Below, piece after piece: positions 11,341 to 23,335 of a stretch of 64,000 bases of DNA (its first letter is position 1; the number at the start of each line of letters is the position of its first letter). The notes beneath the pieces are model-generated. The model was not told where the DNA came from. It ran no database searches and worked only from the letters and a program-made list of their open reading frames with translations. Origin of the DNA: Lactifluus volemus (lineage: Eukaryota; Basidiomycota; Agaricomycetes; Russulales; Russulaceae); NCBI GenBank assembly GCA_022376515.1, contig WTXI01000027.1, positions 310,001 to 374,000 on the forward strand, written 5' to 3'. The position numbers were made by a program, and so were the translations under genes.

Positions 11341-12399
11341 CTCAGTAACAATCACTTGCTCTTATGAGTACTATTCCCACCAGTACCATGAATCACATGT
11401 CTTTACCACCTGCTGCACCTGGAGTGTCACATCATTCTTGGCCCCCCACATCTGTCAGGGTATCACACCCTTCATCACCATCTGTGACCACCAGGGCCAC
11501 ACATTGACAATCTCCACCTGCTTCAAATAGTGCCTCACACCCACATGACACTGCATCACCCCCCTCCTCACCATCTGCTGCCACCATGTCCACACACCAT
11601 TCATCAGTTAGGGCCTTACCTGTGTCAATCAGAGCCCCACATCAGTCAACCAGAGTGTCATGTGCTTTCTCAAAACTTGCATCGGCCAGGCCATCATGCT
11701 GATCCACCTGAGTGTCAATACTGTCTTCTAACATTGAGTCACATTCAACCACACCTACTGTGTTCACCAGTAAGCACTGTGTAACTAGCCTAGAGCCACT
11801 CACCTTTTCCAGCACTGGACAAACCAGGCAGTTGAAAAGGTAATCAAGGCACTGATTTAGTATTAGTACTAGTAGTACAATAGACCAATTTTAAAGACAA
11901 TATACTACTTACACACAATACATGTGTAAAGTACAGTGAGAAACAACAGCCACAGTGAAATCTCCCACAATCTTAATGCAATGTTCAACTTCACCCAGCC
12001 TGAGGTTTATCAAGATGGAGAAATGTGCCACCCTTCACATCACAGAAAAGAGGAAGGTCACTGTGGTGAGTTTGCAAGAAGTCAAGGTAACCTTTGTAGT
12101 TTGAGGCCTGAGGCATAAGGGACTGACTTGTGCCTTCTTACTACTGATTTTCCTGTACATCTGTATACCTATATATTGTAGCTTTATGTACAAGAATATA
12201 ATGGTTTTATAAAAGGAGCAAAGGAACTTTGATAAGGTAGGGGTCACTTGGATTCAGCATGGGTTTTGTAACCCTAATCATCTATTTCTTACCCACAATT
12301 CATGAAAATTCATTTCTGGCTCCTGAGGTTGAAAGAGTAATTATGTAGCTTTGTATCTCAGGGAGCACTTTTAAAAAATATGTTGATCTGAGTAAGGAA
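11341..12399. other. No gene recognised; Ser/Thr/Pro/His-rich frames only
   Basis: The reading frames from 11400 to 11800 are low-complexity (CACC/CATC-rich) and give His/Pro/Ser-rich peptides without a domain. I see no terminal repeats. The 5' boundary of the Copia element lies near 12400. Confidence 0.35.
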
Positions 12400-14687
12400 T
12401 TCAAGTTGGAAGGTAACCCTAAAGTGCCCAAACCTTGTGTCCCCTACCTTACTAAAGTGTGCGGTGTGCAGCCAGGCCAAGGCATTATCTCTATGCTTCA
12501 TGAGTCTGGCATGCCATCATCTTTCTGGGAAGAGGCCTTGGCTTCATTCATTCATATCAGCAACAGGATCACCACTTCTACGCTCTCTGATTCTACACCT
12601 CACCAGGCATTCCTTGGGTCTAAGCCAGACATCTCTAGGCTGCGAGTTTGGGGCTGCACTGCTTATGTTCTCATTCAGAGGGACAAGCGTCCACTTGGCA
12701 GCCTTGGAATGCACATGGAGAAGTGTGTCTTCATTGGATACCCTGATGGCTACAAGGCATGGAAGTTCTACAATCCAGTGACCAAGAAGGTGATCATCTC
12801 AGAGAGAGCTGACTTTGATGAACGCTTTTTCATGCTTCAGAAGCAATCTACTCCTTTCATCCCACCCCCTCGCCTCAATTCCCTTCTGGAGGCTCCTACC
12901 CCTCTTGTTGCGCTTCCTGAGCTGCTCCCTGACGCCCCTAGTGATTCTGAGCTCTCACAGACGCCAGCTCATGGGAGAGATGGGTCTACTTCATCTGATC
13001 TGCCTTCAGTTCGCCCTCAGACACCTCCATCTGCTCCCTTCTACACTGCTGAGCCAGACTCTGATCCTTCACCTTCCTCATCACACCATCCATCTCCTAG
13101 CACTCCTTTCTCGTCCATCTCACTTCCAATCAGTCCATCTCCTTCACCAGCACCTTTAGACACTCTTCCCTCACGCCCTCAGCGCCTCAGACGTCCTAGG
13201 GAGGAGTGGTTAGCTGAGCAATGGACCGTCCCACAGTGCTACAGACAACACAGAGAGCCTACTCCGACCATTCCATCTAGTGATGAAGAGGAGGAATCAT
13301 CTGATGATCCCCTTGACCTCCTGAACGCCCATGGAGCTACTCCCAGCGTCCTGGCTTTGACTTCAAGGAGACATTTGCCCCTACTGTTCGCTATTCCACC
13401 ATCAGAATCATCCTTGCCATTGCTGCTTTGGAGGACCTTGAGCTCTGTTCTGTGGACATCTCTCATGCTTATCTGAATTGCACTCTTGAGGAGGAGATCT
13501 ACATGCAGCAGCCTGAGGGATTTGAGGTTGGTGGACCAGACCATGTGTGTAGGTTGAGGAAGTCATTGTATGGGTTGAAGCAAGCTGGTCGAGTTTGGAA
13601 CCAGACCCTCTACTCTGTGCTCAAGTCTATGGGCTTCCAACGCGTCCAGTCCGACCATGGACTGTATATCTACCTCAGAGGCGATGTGCACATCCTAATG
13701 CCTGTCTTTGTGGATGATATCACCCTTGCCTGCAAAGATGGTGCCCAGATTGACTCAGTCATTCAGGAGCTGTCTTCTCACTTCAAACTCCGTGATCTTG
13801 GAGCCACTACTCAACTCCTGGGCATGGAGATTCACAGAGACCGCTCCAAACATTCCCTTTCCCTCTCTCAGAGCCAGTTCATTGCCAACCTCCTCCAGGA
13901 GCATGGTTTGCATGATTGTAAGCCTGTCTCCACTCCTCTCAACCCTGGATCACGCCTTTCCACCTCCATGTCCCCTCAGAGTGATGCAGAAGCTGCTGAG
14001 ATGCGCCAACTTCCTTATATCTCCATTGTTGGGTCCCTCAGGTATCTGGCCGTCACAACAAGGCCAGACATTGCCTACTCTGCCGGAGTTCTTGCCAGAT
14101 TCAACTCCAATCCTGGTCTTCAGCACTGGCAAGCAGTCAAGCATGTTTTGCGCTATCTCAAGGGCACAATGGACTACAAGCTCGTCTATCAGCCTTCTGA
14201 CAGTCCAGAGCCCTTCATCACTTACTCTGATTCGGACCATGGAGGCAATCCTGACAATGGGAAGTCCACTGGAGGGTTTGTGGTCAAGATTGGCACTGGT
14301 GCAGTCTCCTGGAGCTCTAAGCTTCAGGGACTTGTTGCTCTGTCCACCACTGAAGCAGAGCACATTGCTGCTGTTGAGGCCGGAAAGGAGATCCTTTGGA
14401 TGCGTCAGTTCATGGGGGAGCTTGGATACTTGATCTGTGGACCATCATTGCTCAGGATGGACAATCAGAGCGCCATTGCTGTGAGCAAGAACCCAGAGCA
14501 TCACAGCAAGATGAAGCATCTCTCTCTTCGCTTATTTTGGTTGAGAGATGCTGTTCAGGATGGATTTATTACACCTACATTTGTTTCTACTTCTGACATG
14601 GCTGCTGATATCTTCACAAAGGCCTTAGATCGCTTCAAAGTACATAGGTGCATTTCTATGCTTGGATTGACTTCTAATTCACATTAG
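12400..14687 (+). pseudogene. Ty1/Copia polyprotein, 5'-truncated with an internal deletion
   Basis: The first open part (to about 13330) is the integrase C-terminal region (SFWEEALASFIHISNR, KCVFIGYPDGYKAWKFYNP) and a Ser/Pro-rich linker. The second (about 13350-14687) starts at SQRPGFDFKETFAPTVRYST and includes the reverse transcriptase (catalytic FVDD at about 13709-13720 in place of the usual YVDD) and RNase H (YSDSDHGGNPDNGKSTGG; LSTTEAEHIAA). The missing start of the reverse transcriptase points to a deletion and frameshift at about 13335. Gag, protease and the integrase catalytic core are absent upstream. A polypurine tract (ATGGGGGAG, to 14712) precedes the 3' LTR. It cannot be autonomous. 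Confidence 0.92.
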
Positions 14688-14712
14688 AACCTGTTGTACT
14701 GACATGGGGGAG

Positions 14713-14921
14713 TGTTATTTGGGCTACTGTAGTGTCAGCCCAACGGTTCTGTGACTGTTTGCCTCCCTTATTTAGTATATGCTTAGTCAGGTTTGCCTTT
14801 ACTGCAGTGGACGGAGTTTTGGGGACTTCAGTCTCATTCTCTCCACTGCAGGTCAGTTGTTATCATTGTCTTTGGTCAATATAGTCTCATTCTCTCTACT
14901 GCAGTCCCTTTGGTCCTCTCA
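14713..14921 (+). mobile_element. Copia 3' LTR
   Basis: It starts TGTTATTTGGGC directly after the polypurine tract and ends near CTCTCA. It contains two CTCCACTGCAG-type repeats. It is about 95% identical by eye to the LTR at 16321-16527, which fixes both boundaries to within a few bases. No 5' LTR is present upstream of the truncated element. Confidence 0.88.
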
Positions 14922-17900
14922 AAACAAGACAACCACCACAGTGGTACCTCCTCACCTGCAAGCAGATGTTCCAGCCCAGACATAGAAGAACTACTCTGCA
15001 CAGACATGCTAACAGACAAGACATCGGACCTGAGCCTCCCCTCCAGCCCACTATCATCCCCAGCACTTCACACAGCCCCACTCACTCCACTAGGACCGAG
15101 TTCATTAAGCCTAAGCCACAAAGCTCAGGAAGAACCAGACCAAGTAGTCCTGCTGCCAGCACACCTTATCCCACAGCATGTTCCAATGGCAGCACCAAGA
15201 CAGAATACTGCAATAGGAGACATAGAGATGTTTGAAGGAAGGCAGAGCCAAACCCATGGAAGTTCCTCAGAGACCTATAGCGACACATGACCCTGAGTAG
15301 CATCATAACTCCACAAGCCATGGCCAACTTCTTCTTGCTATGCCTGGAGGTTGATTTACCAGCTGACAAATGGTACAACATGCTTGGTCAGCCAATCTGG
15401 GAGGATTGGGCACTGATAGAGCTGGTGTTCATAGCAAAGTGAAACACCCAACATGCTCCAGCCACGTCCACCATGGAAAAAATGCAGGAGCTGATCAACT
15501 ATAAGCTCAAGCCAGAGGACATGTTCCCTACATGGGCAGGGCACAGCATGCACACATAGCCTGGGCAGAAGGCATCCTAGACAAGGCGAATGCTTGCAGC
15601 CTTGAGAACAGGTTGGAGTATATCCACCATGTGGTAGTGGAACTGCCAGGGTTGGTGAGAAACTGCCTTGACAAGAGCTACACGAACTGGACCATGTTCA
15701 TTGACAAGATAAAGGCAATCAATGTGAGCTAGCTGAGAGTGCAAGCTAACATGAAGAAAAGCATTCAGGAGCTAAATGCTGCAGTCCAGAACCTCAATAT
15801 AAGTCGCAGAGCCAAGAGCCAGGTGGCTAACCCATGACCACAGCAGTACAGGCCAGCCCTGCTAACAGTGGTCACAACTCCAAACAGGAGCAGCACGACG
15901 ACACTGTCAAATCAGTTCCACACTAGTCCATACACTGCCAGCCCAGTCAGAGCCTTCCAGCCCTGAGTGCTGGCAACCAAAGCAGAGAAGACTGAAGTAT
16001 AACAGCAGCTCCTCACATACCTCTACCAGCCTAACACTGATGCTGGCCAAGCAACGTACCAACAACAACTGACACAAATGGGCCACAGGCAGAGGAACCA
16101 ACAACATAGTCACACATGCAACCCCCATGCCACTATGGCCAGGAATGGCAGAGATATGCAGTAATGAGTGCTACAGGTGCAGCACACACAGACACAGGGC
16201 AGTGCAATGCCCAGTACTTGATGGCCACAGCAACAAGTTGTCCACAGAGGAATTGAGATGGAGAATGCTCTGCACAGGCACCCTGGGACAGGTCAACAGA
16301 GCAATGGGACCCCAAGTGTATGTTATTTGGGCTACTGTAGTGTCAGCTGAACGGTTCTGTGACTGTTTGCCTTCCTTATTTAGTATATGCTTAGTCAGGT
16401 TTGCCTTTACTGCAGTGGACGGAGTTTTGGGGCCTTCAGTCTTATTCTCTCCACTGCAGGTCAGTAGTTATCATTGTCTTTGGTCAATACAATCTTATTC
16501 TCTCCACTGCAGTCCCCTTGGTCCTCTGTGACTCAAGGGCCCCTCACAGTTCCAGTCAAAACAGTGTATCTGGTAGGTGAAGACATGGAGGTGTGGTAAC
16601 AGTGGGATGGAGGAGATTAGCAGAGCAGTACAGGAAACAAGGAAGGGTCAACTGTGTAAAGGGCAGACAGGTGACCCCGGAAGCAACAACAGCGCTGACA
16701 TCACACAGGGATGCAAAGGAAGGAGAATTAGGGATGAAAAGACAGTTAGGACACACAGACATGCAACCAGCATGTATGCATGGGAAATGTGATGAGATCA
16801 ATCTGTACACGGTTGGAGGAACAGAAGAAGTGGCACAACCATTTGTCCACAAGGTCTACTTACTAGGGCCACAAGGCGAAGTAGTCCAAGTACATGCGAC
16901 ATTTGATAATGGCGCAATGATCTGCACAATGAGCACAAGTATCTTTGAGCAAGTAAGGCACCGGCTCAGAGCATGGAGGCCATCGACACATGTCCTACAC
17001 ATGGCAAACGGCACAGTAACAAGATCAGAAGTGATCTGGTCAGGAACAGTAGAAGTCCACAGGGCCAGCCAAGAACTTCCACCCATGGCAGACTGGAAAC
17101 AACCAGCAAGGACACACAACCAAGTAACAACAGTGGCAGCCATCACAGGCTCAGGACAAAAGCAAGGGGAAGATGAACCAATGCCCAAATGCCAGGTCGA
17201 GCCCTTCCATCCAAAGCAGGTGGAAGAGGTGTGGAAGGCAATCAGAATAGGAACTGACCTAACTGAGAGCCAGTGAGAGCAAGTATGAGAACTGGTATGA
17301 GCATATGCCAATTGCTTTGCTCTCTCAGTATGCAAAGTGGTGCTGGCAAAAGACATAACACTCCACCTAGAGATACCAGCCAATGCCCACTTGCCAACAA
17401 AAGCACACCAATGCACGTTCACACTGCCCCAAAGACGATACCTGCACAAGAAGGTCTTAGAGATGCTTGATACAGGCATTGTTGAACATGCAGACCCCAC
17501 AAAGATCAAATGCATGTCAGCAACCATGCTCAGACAAAAACAGCATGAAGGAGCAGGGCTAACACTGAAGAAGCTCCAGCAGAAGGTAAATAAAGAATAT
17601 GAGGCAGCAGGACTGATGCTGCATTTCCAGGTACCACCACAACAAGAGCCTGAACAGGCAGAAACAGCTGCAAAGTATAAAGAACAAAAATGGTGCATAT
17701 GCCAAGATTTCTGAGAAGTAAACAAGCTCTCAAAGGTGGCACCAATGCCACAGGGTGACATAAGAGCAAAACAGTGCAGACTAAGTGGCCACAAGTATGT
17801 CAGCATGGTCGACTTCACATCAGGATTTTATGCTGTCAAAATCAATCGGGAATCCCAGCCCTACACTGGCACTAACCACATTTGCAGCAATGGCAGCAAA

Positions 17901-18000
17901 CCACCTCCACGACCTCATCACAGATGAAATGGTAGAGATTTTTGTGGATGACAGAGGCATGGCAGCAGATACATTCCAAGAGTAGTGAGGCTGATGGATC
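14922..18000 (+). pseudogene. Ty3/gypsy relic: gag, zinc knuckle, protease, partial RT
   Basis: Gag pieces include IGDIEMFEG (about 15203) and a capsid segment with LVRNCLDKSYTNWTMFIDKI (about 15652-15714). A CCHC zinc knuckle, CYRCSTHRHRAVQC (about 16168-16209), follows. A retropepsin-like segment has VHATFDNGA (about 16890) where the family has DSG or DTG. RT pieces are KVLEMLDTGIVEHADP (about 17452), APMPQGDIRAKQCRLSGHKY (17740-17800) and FVDD (about 17940). A deletion between about 17855 and 17880 removes part of the palm. RNase H and integrase are missing. A Copia LTR is inserted between the knuckle and the protease. Confidence 0.82.
16321..16527 (+). mobile_element. Copia solo LTR inside the gypsy relic
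   Basis: A nearly complete copy of the LTR at 14713-14921 in the same orientation. It lies between the zinc-knuckle and protease coding parts of the gypsy relic. The flanking bases GTGTA and GTGAC agree at only three of five positions, so the target duplication is decayed or the boundary is slightly off. Confidence 0.8.
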
Positions 18001-19150
18001 ATAAGTGGACAGCCACCCAGTGCTGCAACAAATGGTATGTGTTAACCCAATATCATGGTATATTTTCTATTTTCTATTCACAAGTATGATTATATGGTGC
18101 CAGCAATGCTAAATGATGGCAAATTGCATCGCTGAAGTGTTGCTGACACCTTCATTCTGGTCTACAAGTAAGTGCTCAGGCAACTTCTTTCTACTCAAAC
18201 TTACTTTTTTTGCAGAACCCCATCCTTAGATCTTGACAAGGAAGAGGACATTGAATGGTATTCTCTTCCAGACAAGAAATGGGACTACTGGATTATTCAT
18301 AAACTACAGCAGAGATGGGGTCAGCTCAAGACCACCATCACCTCTGAAAGCACAACTCATTGTTATGGGTAGTCTCTCTCTGGGCTGAGTGCTTAACACT
18401 GACCCGATTTAAGTGATCGTCCAATGATTGCAGGAAAAATTTCCCTCCACTGCATAACAGTCCATTTATAAAACTATATAGGGGAGAATAATTTTTGGAC
18501 AGGTAGATATCAATGTCTCATAGCTGTACTATATAGTTCTGTATTAAATGCATTTTTAATCTGATATTGAAGATGTAGGAGAGTACAAGAGATAGATGCA
18601 CTAATTTTGAGTCTGTGATATTGGGTACTATCATTGTGTGAGCCCCTTGGATTCAGAGAGCGAGTCTCCATTTGGTCTGTGGGGACACTGTTTTCTAAGT
18701 TTAAGTCATATTACCATCGCCTCCTCTACCCCTGCCCTCACAAGCCGTTGCCCACAGGTAGATTCAAAATGTCTTGTGAGATGGTTTCCGTATCTGCCTT
18801 TTCTCTAGAGAGGGAGGAAGTGGTCTTGTCAAAGTTGGTGGGGTACTAGGGTAGTCTAGTTTCTACTTTTTGGATGTTGAGGAACCAGGTGTGTTATCTT
18901 AAGTCTTCAGATCTTCAGATCTTTGCTGTGATTTGGAGTTAATCTTCTCTTGTATAGCCATTTGGAGATCTTTGATCTTATCTGTATAATGCAAGGTGGT
19001 TGAATCACAGAGGTTTGCCCATAGCCTATGGGTAAAACATAGTCCATGTCAAAGTTGATGTGCTGATTTAGCTAGATGAAAATGGCATGGGAGTTACTAT
19101 CACACTAATTCATTATTAGAACAGTATTTGACATGGCCAAAATGCATTGA
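18001..19150. other. No gene recognised
   Basis: An open stretch at 18205-18372 encodes LDLDKEEDIEWYSLPDKKWDYW, which I cannot assign. The rest carries stops in all frames. A run of TTTTTCTATTTTC near 18060 and AT-rich DNA follow. I saw no terminal repeats. Confidence 0.35.
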
Positions 19151-20900
19151 TCATACCAGTGATCTATTGTCATTGAGATCCGAATTATCACCAGGATCAC
19201 TACCCTTGTTGTCATCATTTAATTCTATTTGGGCCACAATCTCGAGTTCCATATCAATAAGGGATGGTACGTCTGTTATTTCCTTATATGGTGGAATTTT
19301 GGACAAAGCTGATGGTACCATTGTAGGTGACAGTATCAGTTGTGTGTAGCCATTAGGATATATGCTAAGTAAAATGGGGACAGTAGGTGGGTTTATCTCC
19401 TGTTTGAGGGCAGCATACTTATCCTGTACCTTGGGCAATAATACAGGGAAATGGCCAATGCTGGACAGATGCCCTATTTGGACCTGATGCAGTAAGTGTA
19501 GTTGGAAAGCACACAGGTGCTTACACGCCCCTCCACGCTACAGCCAGTCAGGACAGGTACATGTGGCTATGCCCTTTATGTTGTAGGTGAGCCAGTATCA
19601 TTCATGAAATTAAAGATTAGGATTTGATCAAGATGTTGCACAAGTTACCCAGAGTTCAGATATATGTCTACTATAAATTAGCAAAAGACATCGCTCCTGA
19701 AGGATTCCTATAGCCATTCTCTTCTGGCAAGTATCTTCTTCAAACCACACCAATGGCTCTGATGCTTGGATGTGCTAAGCCCCAGATGTGTGTTTTCCAG
19801 GTAACATCCCCCCTCCAGCAGGGCCAGTGAATTGGGTCACTTGCTATGCAGTTGCCTTGTCTTGTTGAAGGACCTGAGCAAACACAAAAGGTAGAATGTG
19901 TTGAATAAGATGGAAGATGAGCACATCAAATTAAAGATGGTAGCCTGAATGCTGCCAGTAAAATAAGTGCTTTTTCTTGATCACCTGGTTGAAGGACTCC
20001 AGGTGGTTTGTTGTTAGGAGCACCCCTTTGACAGGAATACCCAGTTATGATGCAGCCTGATTTCATCTGTAGCCCAACCAGGATTGCCATAGATCTTCTT
20101 GCATCTAGGACTTTGACAGGTACATAATGAATACAATACTCTCTTTGATGTATTGCTTATTAGCCTCATCGTCAATGAGACTGTTAAGCCATCTTCTTTC
20201 AGTGTCAATAAGAACTAAGACACCTTGATAGTTAGTGCTGGTGAGCAATCTTGTTGGTATGGTGAGTGTCAAGGTCACAGTAGGTATATATGAGCAACTT
20301 ACGATAACTCTAGATTCTGAATACGCTCAAGGACCTTATACTGCAGGTGACTGTCTCTTTTTGTTAGAGTAGTCTGGTGTTTGTTAGTTCAACACTGCTG
20401 CACATAGAATCTGCAGAGTAAGAGAATGGCCATGTCATCACCAATGTGCCTTGCTCCTTGGTATCAGTATCAGTAATGGTGACACAGGGCTCAAAAACTC
20501 TGTTATTGGCTGACTTAAGGAAAGACAACCAGTTCTTTCAGGTTCTCAGTAGGTGTGTAAGAATTGCTATGTCATAACCGGCATGTGTTGCAAGGGTTCC
20601 TAGAGGTACAGAAAACAGGAACAATGCAACGGGTAAGCTTTTTCCTTGAGGATCTATGCCCATCACAATCCAGAGAAGCAGTCTTGAAGAACAGACACCA
20701 AAGGTTCTGTCAAGTATGAGCTGAGAATGGTAGACATAGGACCATGCTGCATCCTCTATGTCCTTTGTTAATATAAAGATCTTAAAGCAATCACCATGCT
20801 TCGCTCTAGCACTATAATGAAAGATGCATTTAGCTAGATCTTTTGAGAATTGAGGTGAGTCTGGATTCATTCAGTTGTGAACATTGTCCTCTACACACTT
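19151..20900 (-). pseudogene. MULE transposase relic with SWIM zinc finger
   Basis: Read on the minus strand, the core (20538-20870) contains SYVYHSQLILDRTFGVCSSR and GYDIAILTHLLRT, followed near 20480 by DTDTKEQGTLVMTWPF. These are characteristic of fungal Mutator-like transposases. Further on, near 19500-19600, lies CTCPDWL-RGGACKHL, a CxCx(n)CxH SWIM zinc finger interrupted by a TAG where CAG (Gln) is likely. The C-terminal tail (19151-19438) is acidic (ELNDDNKGSDPGDNSDLND). Frames shift several times, so the gene is dead. Possible N-terminal parts extend to about 21,440. It belongs to a different MULE branch from the relic at 7740. Confidence 0.72.
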
Positions 20901-22639
20901 TTTGATATTGATCCCTTGGAATTGCTGATGCCGCATGTAGATCCAACGAAGATTAGAGCCCTGTATATTATATTAGAAATTGGCCTGCTCTGGGTAAGTG
21001 GTCTACTGTTCATGATATACTAGCTGATGGTATATTTTCAGGTTGCATATCTGAATGGATGTGATACTGTGTTTTTAATATAGCCAGCTCAGTTCAGGGC
21101 TTATCAATTCTTGGTACGTGCCTAGCTCCTTCCCTTAGTTATGCTAACATAACTTCAATCACATGAGGGTGCAGGGGGATGGATGGCATTTGTGTCATAA
21201 CACCAAGTTAACATTTCAGGTTATACTCTAGGATGCCAACAATGTGATGTATTTTGAGAGGCTGTTTTTCATATGTGATGTTGGCAATGGCCAAGCACCC
21301 AGTGAAATCATAAGGTGAGTATCACTTCCCTGTATCTTCATTTGAACGTTAACAGGTTGTTGCATCTCAATGGGCTTTGTGGTTGTATTCACATTTGCTA
21401 CAAGCATGGTATATTGATTATATTCTGTTAAGTACATGAAGCAACACTAAATACTATTGAAGTAGTAGGCGTTTAACACCAGTGTTCGCTTTCTCAGACT
21501 GCCATGTGAATGACCACACTATCATCCATTGGCTCTTGAGTTGCTCTAAGCTCTGTAAGTCTAGCTTATTTTGTGAAAGCAGAGTGTTTGCTGATGCCTG
21601 TGAAGGTGGGGAGCTGTTGAATGTCTGTCGGATAACCAGCTCTTTTTGATAGTGTGCTTCAATTGCTTGGGCTTGCACATCATCGTACCACAGCCTTTGA
21701 GTTGATACCTATGTAAATAATTAGCAGGTGACTTAGTAACCCTAATGTACATACCTTAACCCCATCTTGTCTTAGATCCTGTCAATATGGAATAATACCT
21801 ACAGATGTGGGGCTGATCAGAGACATGTGAGATGGTGCTGCCATAGGATGATTAGTAGGTAAAGACACCAACACGTAGTGTCTGACTCTGTAGCATAGTT
21901 AGACTTGTAAATCTTGATCCCACTAACCAGGATGAAATTTTATCTGCATTAAACTCATCTGTACCAGACAGAACACCAGTTCTGGCAATGGCACATGTGT
22001 AGTATTTGTGCAATCTAAATACACTTGTCAACTGTGTAATTTCAACCCTCAAGAATCCCACTCTCATTGTAAGGTACATGTTCTGCAATCATAGTGGGCA
22101 TGTTAAAGACTAGTGCAATGACCCTCACGCCAACTGTCACCACAACCTTACTTGTAAGGTCCCCATTGATCACTACAACCTCAAAAAAACTTGCTGTCCT
22201 ACTTATATCTGCCAACCTGCCAGACATATGAACTACTGTATACTTCCTAGAAAAACACTTCAGATGCTAATAAGGGGGTAATGTCACAGTCATGTGATGT
22301 AATGGTCACAGGTGACCATGACTCATTATTTCTTCTCCTTTACTCATTGATATGTTGGATGATTCTCTTACATTCCATCACTTTCCATAATGTTCTGGTC
22401 TGTTCTGTTGTAACCTTCTGTACATTTACAGGTTTATCCCTGAACATTCTAGTATGACCTGCAACTTTAGTATATATAGTTCTTGTACCTCTGAGATGAG
22501 CCCTAAGCTCATTCTCCTGTAGAATCAGGTATTTGATATAGCAAGCAATACAAGTGGCTTTCCAGCCCCCCCTTTTCCTTTCCTCTAAAGACTGCTCCCT
22601 CTTTGAGTGAAGCTTTTGAAGACTTGTGTGGATCATGCC
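20901..22639 (-). other. Degraded sequence between the MULE and hAT relics
   Basis: Several short minus-strand open segments (21228-21437, 21454-21678, 22042-22227, 22340-22636) encode peptides I cannot place. RKRGGWKATCIACYIKYLIL near 22550 hints at a Cys-bearing fragment. They may be N-terminal MULE parts or a third element. I saw no clear ends. Confidence 0.35.
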
Positions 22640-23163
22640 ACAGAAAGTCTTTTACTTCTGAACTATTGATTGGACTTTCATGTTTCAATCCTTACAACTA
22701 CTTCAACATTTCACTTAGTCAGCATGAATCTGATCGACCTTGATATGACATGGTGACCTGACCATAACAATATGTTTTGCTGTGTTGATTCACTCCTGAT
22801 CCCTATCAAGTTTTGTGAAGTACTTCAATTTGTACTTGGGATAGAGGATTAAAGTATATTAGCATCTACAGTACCATGAATGGAATGGAATAACAAACCC
22901 ATAGCAATGCAATAAACCTCAGAATTATCAGTCAGCAAGTAGTACTTGTTTAGTAGCCCTATGCTTATTATCAGTACAGCTCAAAGAGCTGAAGAGTAGT
23001 TCTCATTTTGCATGGCCTTGGTGAGCTTGTCATGCATCTTGTCCATAGCCAGAATAACAGATACAAGACATGGGGTATCAGTTAAGAACTACAATGTGAC
23101 TATCTTGAAAAGCTACAACACTAGATAGTGAGTTGAACAATTACAATTTTCATCACATATACC

Positions 23164-23335
23164 TATCAGGAAAACCCATCTGGTCTTAAAGTGTATTAGA
23201 TGCTCCTTAGAGCTTACTTAAGTGTCTTATTGACATTGGTAAGTAGAAGAATCTACTTACCAATGTCAATAAGACACTTAAGTAAGCTCTAAGGAGCATC
23301 TAATACACTTTAAGACCAGATGGGTTTTCCTGATG
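23164..23335. mobile_element. 172-bp palindromic MITE (ATCAGGAAAACCC ends), copy 1
   Basis: Two 84-bp arms are exact reverse complements apart from the outermost base and are separated by a 4-bp loop (AGAA). The flanks CC/CC (23162-23163 and 23336-23337) suggest a 2-bp target duplication. It is inserted in the hAT transposase relic. The outer arm halves match the element at 44134-44305, while the inner halves differ. Confidence 0.85.

Noticed and set aside
14713..16527. A single complete Copia element bounded by the two LTRs
   Set aside because: The sequence between the LTRs is gypsy gag, and the Copia RT lies upstream of the first LTR.
16856..17818. A 320-residue minus-strand frame as a gene
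   Set aside because: It is antisense to the gypsy protease and RT region, which has recognisable motifs on the plus strand.
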